The notes under the pieces were generated by a model that saw only the letters and a list, made by a program, of their open reading frames with translations, made no database searches and was not told where the DNA came from. Below are positions 60,886 to 64,000 of a stretch of DNA of 64,000 nt, piece by piece. Position numbers and translations under genes: made by a program. The stretch's first letter is position 1, and each line of letters starts with the position of its first letter. Origin of the DNA: CAYNVQ01 sp964400735 (GTDB lineage: Bacteria > Acidobacteriota > Aminicenantia > Aminicenantales > Aminicenantaceae); assembly GCA_964400735.1 (NCBI GenBank), contig CAYNVQ010000009.1, positions 121,587-185,586 of the forward strand, read 5' to 3'.

Positions 60886-61470
60886 TTATTCTTTGGGCAA
60901 TTCGATCTTGAACGGAACCTTCAGGTTTTCCCAGTGGAGAAAAGCCGTCGCGGACGTTCCAGCCAGATCGTCGAATCCGAAAACCAGCCATTCCTGAAAG
61001 GGCGCTTTTACCGGAGTTACCGTTATCCGGAGTGCATCCTCATCCGAACTGTATTTGAAGCTTCCCCAGGCGGAATTGTTTTTGCTGAAAATAATGGTCC
61101 AGTCTTTTTCCGATGGGATCATATGGATGCCGTATTTCCCCGCGGGCAGCCTATTTCCTTCGATCAGAATATCCTTATTGAACTCGATGGTGGTGTTTTC
61201 GTTGGCGCCGGCTCGCCAGGGATAAGGCTTATTGTCGGAATATTTGTTTCCGGGTGCCATTCCGTAAGGGACGAGTTCGCCCCAGATCTTTCTGCCTTTC
61301 ACCCCGGGTCTGCTGTAGTCGATGGTGATGTCCGTATCGACGCCCAATCTCTGAGTTACGCTCGCTTTCAGGCTGGCGCGCACCTGGTTCCTTTGGGCAA
61401 ATGTGGCGGATGGCAGAACGAGAAGAAACGAAAGGACCAGGGTTAAAACCAAAATGTTTAGACGTTTCAT
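60886..61470 (-). CDS. Exported DUF2911 protein
   Basis: 194 residues with a signal peptide (L-N-I-L-V-L-T-L-V-L-S-F-L-L-V-L-P-S-A-T-F-A). The DUF2911 pattern is clear: A-S-V-T-Q-R-L-G, I-D-Y-S-R-P-G-V-K-G-R-K-I-W-G-E-L-V-P, W-R-A-G-A-N-E-N-T-T-I-E-F, P-A-G-K-Y-G-I-H-M-I-P and W-G-S-F-K-Y. AGGAGGAG lies just before the ATG at 61468-61470, so the longer frame from 61545 is not used. The family is common in Bacteroidetes, Acidobacteria and Aminicenantes and has no assigned function. Confidence 0.9.
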   Translation of the reverse strand: MKRLNILVLTLVLSFLLVLPSATFAQRNQVRASLKASVTQRLGVDTDITIDYSRPGVKGRKIWGELVPYGMAPGNKYSDNKPYPWRAGANENTTIEFNKDILIEGNRLPAGKYGIHMIPSEKDWTIIFSKNNSAWGSFKYSSDEDALRITVTPVKAPFQEWLVFGFDDLAGTSATAFLHWENLKVPFKIELPKE

Positions 61471-61895
61471 AGTCTCCTCCTTCAAAATATTTTCTCGTTT
61501 CAATGGCCCATATAATTTTGGGCGCATTCTAGACTGTATAAACATAGAATTTCTATCATTATAATCGAATTTGTTGACTTTTCAAACGATTTTCTTCAAT
61601 ACTCGCCGACCGAAGTCTTTTTCAGCTATCACCGAACTTAGGCATAAAAACCTAAAGGTGAGGGGGCGGCTTCATTCCACTCAGGCTCAGGCAAACCGCC
61701 ATCAATCCCCGATGGTGAGTGATATGGTCCGCACAAAAAATAATAATCTTCAGGGCATGGAGCGCCGATGGAATTGAGATGAGGCTAATAGCAAGCTTTG
61801 CTGGCAGGCATACTATGCAGTTTCTGCTCCGAGTTGACTCGATTCCAGATCTATCTATATCATAAATCGGACGTCATGTAGGTCCTTCGTCCATT
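61471..61895. other. Intergenic stretch with a repeat relic
   Basis: No gene is supported. At 61790-61809 AGCAAGCTTTGCTGGCAGGC is identical to the reverse complement of the core of the R1/R2 element, but the surrounding bases have diverged and no arms are seen. The remainder is featureless. Confidence 0.45.
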
Positions 61896-62780
61896 TTATC
61901 CTAGGAGCAGGTCTTCCGCCCATCCGAAGTGCTCGACTTTGATGTTGTTCCAGTCGCTCGTTCCCAGACCGTAGACCTTGTCGGCCGCCTCCACACACAA
62001 AGGCGGAGGCGAAAGAGGCCAGTCTTCCCCTTTCATGGCTTTTCTCTTTTCCTGTATGATACGCAGGCAGACCGTCTCCACGGCCACAGGATCGGTCCCG
62101 GCAATCAAACCGTTGTAGGCCCACTTGTATCGCGGATCCACCTGAGGCCCCTTGTCGCAGAGGGGATGGAGCGCATCCACGAGTACCAGCTTTGTTTTCC
62201 CTTTAACGAACGGATAGTTCCAGATTTCTCCCAGTTTTGCATTGTTTTGGTCATGGTAATTTCTGGGCGCTCCGGAGTAGGCGATGTAGAGCTTCATGAC
62301 CGTGCCGATCCCGGTTAGCCAGTGGGCTTTTAGACCTGGGAGCCCGATCAGCGCTGTACTGGCCTTGGGTTTATCCGGTCCACCCTGAGCTTCCATAACT
62401 TTTTCCTCCGCTATTCCTGCATCCATAAGAGAGGCTTTGACCGCATCGACAACCTCTTTATGGGTCGGATTGAGATGGGGCGTGGGGACAAGGCCTATGG
62501 TGTCATCAGACGTGACCAAACTGAGCCAAGCGTCTTTGGGAGTCGCTTTCCCGGTGAATTTGATCAGAGTCTGGTCGAGCATCGATTTCAAGACCTCGAC
62601 ATTGACCTTGTTGCTGGCATCCATAGCGTCTTTATCCCGGACAATGGTCACCAGGCTCGATCCGGCCGGCATCCTTCCGGCAGTCAAGAACCTGGCCCCT
62701 GCAATCGAGGCCCCTAGAGTTGTTCCCAGGGTTCCTTTCAAAAAATCTCTCCGTGTTACCGGAGTTCTTTTCTCAGGCAT
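61896..62780 (-). CDS. DUF362 protein with Tat leader
   Basis: 294 residues starting with V-T-R-R-D-F-L-K-G-T-L-G, a twin-arginine leader. The DUF362 body has L-V-P-T-P-H-L-N-P-T-H, a segment L-P-G-L-K-A-H-W-L-T-G-I-G-T-V-M-K and I-A-G-T-D-P-V-A-V-E-T-V. There are few cysteines and no cluster motif. It differs from the DUF362 protein at 18107 in the core motifs, so the two are distant paralogues. It follows the DUF6599 gene by 25 bases on the same strand, a pairing that suggests a shared envelope or redox function. Exact role unknown. Confidence 0.85.
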   Translation of the reverse strand: MPEKRTPVTRRDFLKGTLGTTLGASIAGARFLTAGRMPAGSSLVTIVRDKDAMDASNKVNVEVLKSMLDQTLIKFTGKATPKDAWLSLVTSDDTIGLVPTPHLNPTHKEVVDAVKASLMDAGIAEEKVMEAQGGPDKPKASTALIGLPGLKAHWLTGIGTVMKLYIAYSGAPRNYHDQNNAKLGEIWNYPFVKGKTKLVLVDALHPLCDKGPQVDPRYKWAYNGLIAGTDPVAVETVCLRIIQEKRKAMKGEDWPLSPPPLCVEAADKVYGLGTSDWNNIKVEHFGWAEDLLLG

Positions 62781-62805
62781 TCAAAACCTCCTTGTGGATA
62801 AAATT

Positions 62806-63861
62806 CTATTCGATCTGATCGATGAGCGCCTCTGCCGTTTTTTTATCTGGACACTCAAATAAAAAAACGATGGATTTCCTCTGTTTTTTATAGGCCAGCC
62901 ATCCGTCTTCGATGGATAAAATATTCACGACTTCTGCTGACAAATCGGAATTTTCCGGAATTGGATATTCGGGAAGATAAGCCTGGTGAAAACGGACGAG
63001 GGCTTCTCTTGCCCTCGCCTGGTCAGGGTAATCAATCCGCAAAAATTGGATCCTCAGCTTTCCCTCTGATGTACCCCGCTCCTCATAGGGAACGGTCACT
63101 CCCTCGGAAGACAGATCGAGATCGAAAAGATTTTCGTGGCTCAGGTAGTAGAGGGAATTGAGCACCAGATGGGAACGGAAATAGCTCGCCCTATCTTTGA
63201 GGATAGTCCAATGGGGAAGAAAGGATAAGGGAATCTCATTCATGAGCCGGGGGGCCTCCATATTCGCTCCGCCTTGGCCGATGGAGCGGCCGATAGAGAG
63301 AACGGCTTTCCTGGATTCCGGATTCTCCTTGGTCGCCATCACTCTGGCATAAATATCGTCCGACCGGAAGCGCAGCAGACCTTCTCCATAGAGAGCTTTC
63401 GGCCAGCCAAGTCTATCAGACTCTTTTTTCAGAGAGGAGGCCCCTTTCTGGGACGAAAGGCCCAGATTCACCGGTTCACCCCCCCAATCCAAGGAGAGCA
63501 GGCCAAAAGCATCGTCCGAAGTCTTCATGAAATATATCTCGACCTGAATTTCCTCTTGGGTTCGAGCTGTGTATTCAAAGACCTCAAGATGGTCGAATCT
63601 GTATCCGAGATAGAGTTCTCCCGCACCGTCCATATAGTCGAAAATATTTTTTTCCGTAACGACCTTCGGAGAATCGGGCCGGGTCCACATCCCTACCGTC
63701 TTGGGGAGGATAGGACCAGATCGAATCATATTTCCTTCCTTGTCTTTTATCGCGGGGCCTCCGTGCTTTCCGGGGAAAAAGACCCCGATCAGGATAAATA
63801 AAACGGCTGCAAAAAGAAAAATAGTCGTGAAACAGAACCGGTCTAGCAACTTGCCGAGCAT
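62806..63861 (-). CDS. DUF6599-like exported or membrane-anchored protein
   Basis: 351 residues with one N-terminal hydrophobic helix (about 10-28; F-L-F-A-A-V-L-F-I-L-I-G-V-F-F). The following domain shows N-I-F-D-Y-M-D-G-A-G-E-L-Y-L-G-Y-R-F-D-H-L and V-E-I-Y-F-M-K-T-S-D-D-A-F-G-L-L, the usual DUF6599 pattern, then a second similar half. No catalytic residues are evident. It starts the two-gene unit with the DUF362 gene. The truncated repeat R3 lies 69 bases upstream. Confidence 0.78.
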   Translation of the reverse strand: MLGKLLDRFCFTTIFLFAAVLFILIGVFFPGKHGGPAIKDKEGNMIRSGPILPKTVGMWTRPDSPKVVTEKNIFDYMDGAGELYLGYRFDHLEVFEYTARTQEEIQVEIYFMKTSDDAFGLLSLDWGGEPVNLGLSSQKGASSLKKESDRLGWPKALYGEGLLRFRSDDIYARVMATKENPESRKAVLSIGRSIGQGGANMEAPRLMNEIPLSFLPHWTILKDRASYFRSHLVLNSLYYLSHENLFDLDLSSEGVTVPYEERGTSEGKLRIQFLRIDYPDQARAREALVRFHQAYLPEYPIPENSDLSAEVVNILSIEDGWLAYKKQRKSIVFLFECPDKKTAEALIDQIE

Positions 63862-63930
63862 CGTTCGAATGATGGACGAATTCAGATTATAGCATTATTG
63901 AAAGATCTTATCACCCTGAAATAATCGATC

Positions 63931-64000
63931 GATCTCCAAAACCGCGATTTTAAATCTGGCAGGGAATCTGAAGAGGAAGCCATCCGGAGGCGAGCGGGCA
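63931..64000. repeat. Inverted-repeat element, copy R3 (cut by window end)
   Basis: Runs in the opposite orientation to R1 and R2: an outer arm CTCCAAAACCGCGAT, then CTGGCAGGGAATCTGAA and the start of the core. It matches R1 rather than R2 at the two variable stem positions. The outer arm lacks about four bases next to the inner spacer. The remainder lies beyond the window. Confidence 0.75.

Noticed and set aside
1..64000. tRNA, rRNA, CRISPR arrays, phage or complete IS elements
   Set aside because: Looked for tRNA T-arm patterns, spaced direct repeats, and transposase or integrase motifs; none found.

Overview
The window (about 50% GC, dense, leaderless intergenics, many secreted hydrolases) looks like a chromosomal segment of a Gram-negative, probably diderm, bacterium close to Candidatus Aminicenantes / Acidobacteriota. 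The pointers are a PadR regulator coupled to an FtsX-type permease, a GWxTD lipoprotein, a VWFA-related Acidobacteria-style protein, several exported amidohydrolases, DUF362/DUF6599/DUF2911 proteins, and a bacillithiol pathway outside Firmicutes. The assignment is inference from gene content; there is no rRNA or tRNA in the window and no marker that fixes it.

Layout. 1-3 kb: minus-strand housekeeping genes (start of RNase R, an unknown protein, coaX, birA). 3-6.5 kb: padR and a large permease that carries an inserted AMPK/CBM48-like carbohydrate-binding domain. 6.5-15.2 kb, minus strand: valS, a receiver protein lacking its phosphoacceptor, dnaE, guaA. 15.4-20.6 kb, plus: phosphoglycerate mutase, then an amidase - DUF362 - polyferredoxin operon. 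21-30.4 kb: tyrosine phosphatase, Nramp-like transporter, hydrolase, radical SAM protein, YtcJ-like amidohydrolase, nitrilase, quinone-type oxidoreductase, S41 peptidase. 30.7-34.7 kb: prolyl oligopeptidase and a metallopeptidase with a helix-hairpin-helix tail. 34.9-40 kb, minus: VWFA protein, secreted ankyrin-kelch protein, LytS/LytTR two-component pair. 40.3-44.6 kb, minus: three consecutive amidohydrolase-fold proteins, two of which have lost the metal ligands. 45-52.8 kb: membrane-anchored unknown, a broken outer-membrane-protein gene, a double CNNM/CorC protein, a Tat-exported aminotransferase, an M29 aminopeptidase, GWxTD lipoprotein. 52.8-60.8 kb, minus: a PIG-L protein, a 48-residue membrane protein, bshC, bshB1, bshA and a sodium:solute symporter interrupted by one in-frame stop. 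60.9-63.9 kb, minus: DUF2911, DUF362, DUF6599.

Intergenic space holds at least two families of small repeats. One is a ~205-bp element with nested terminal inverted repeats (402-608, 32954-33155 and a truncated inverted copy at 63931-64000); its stem arms differ between copies by paired, compensating changes. The other is a ~280-bp element bounded by inverted copies of a GGATTATTCAT motif (16634-16913, 44697-44980, with fragments at 231-296 and 56452-56473). The clearest biochemical unit is the bacillithiol operon: BshA joins GlcNAc to malate, BshB1 deacetylates, BshC adds cysteine; a secreted PIG-L protein and a tiny membrane protein are translationally coupled to bshC.
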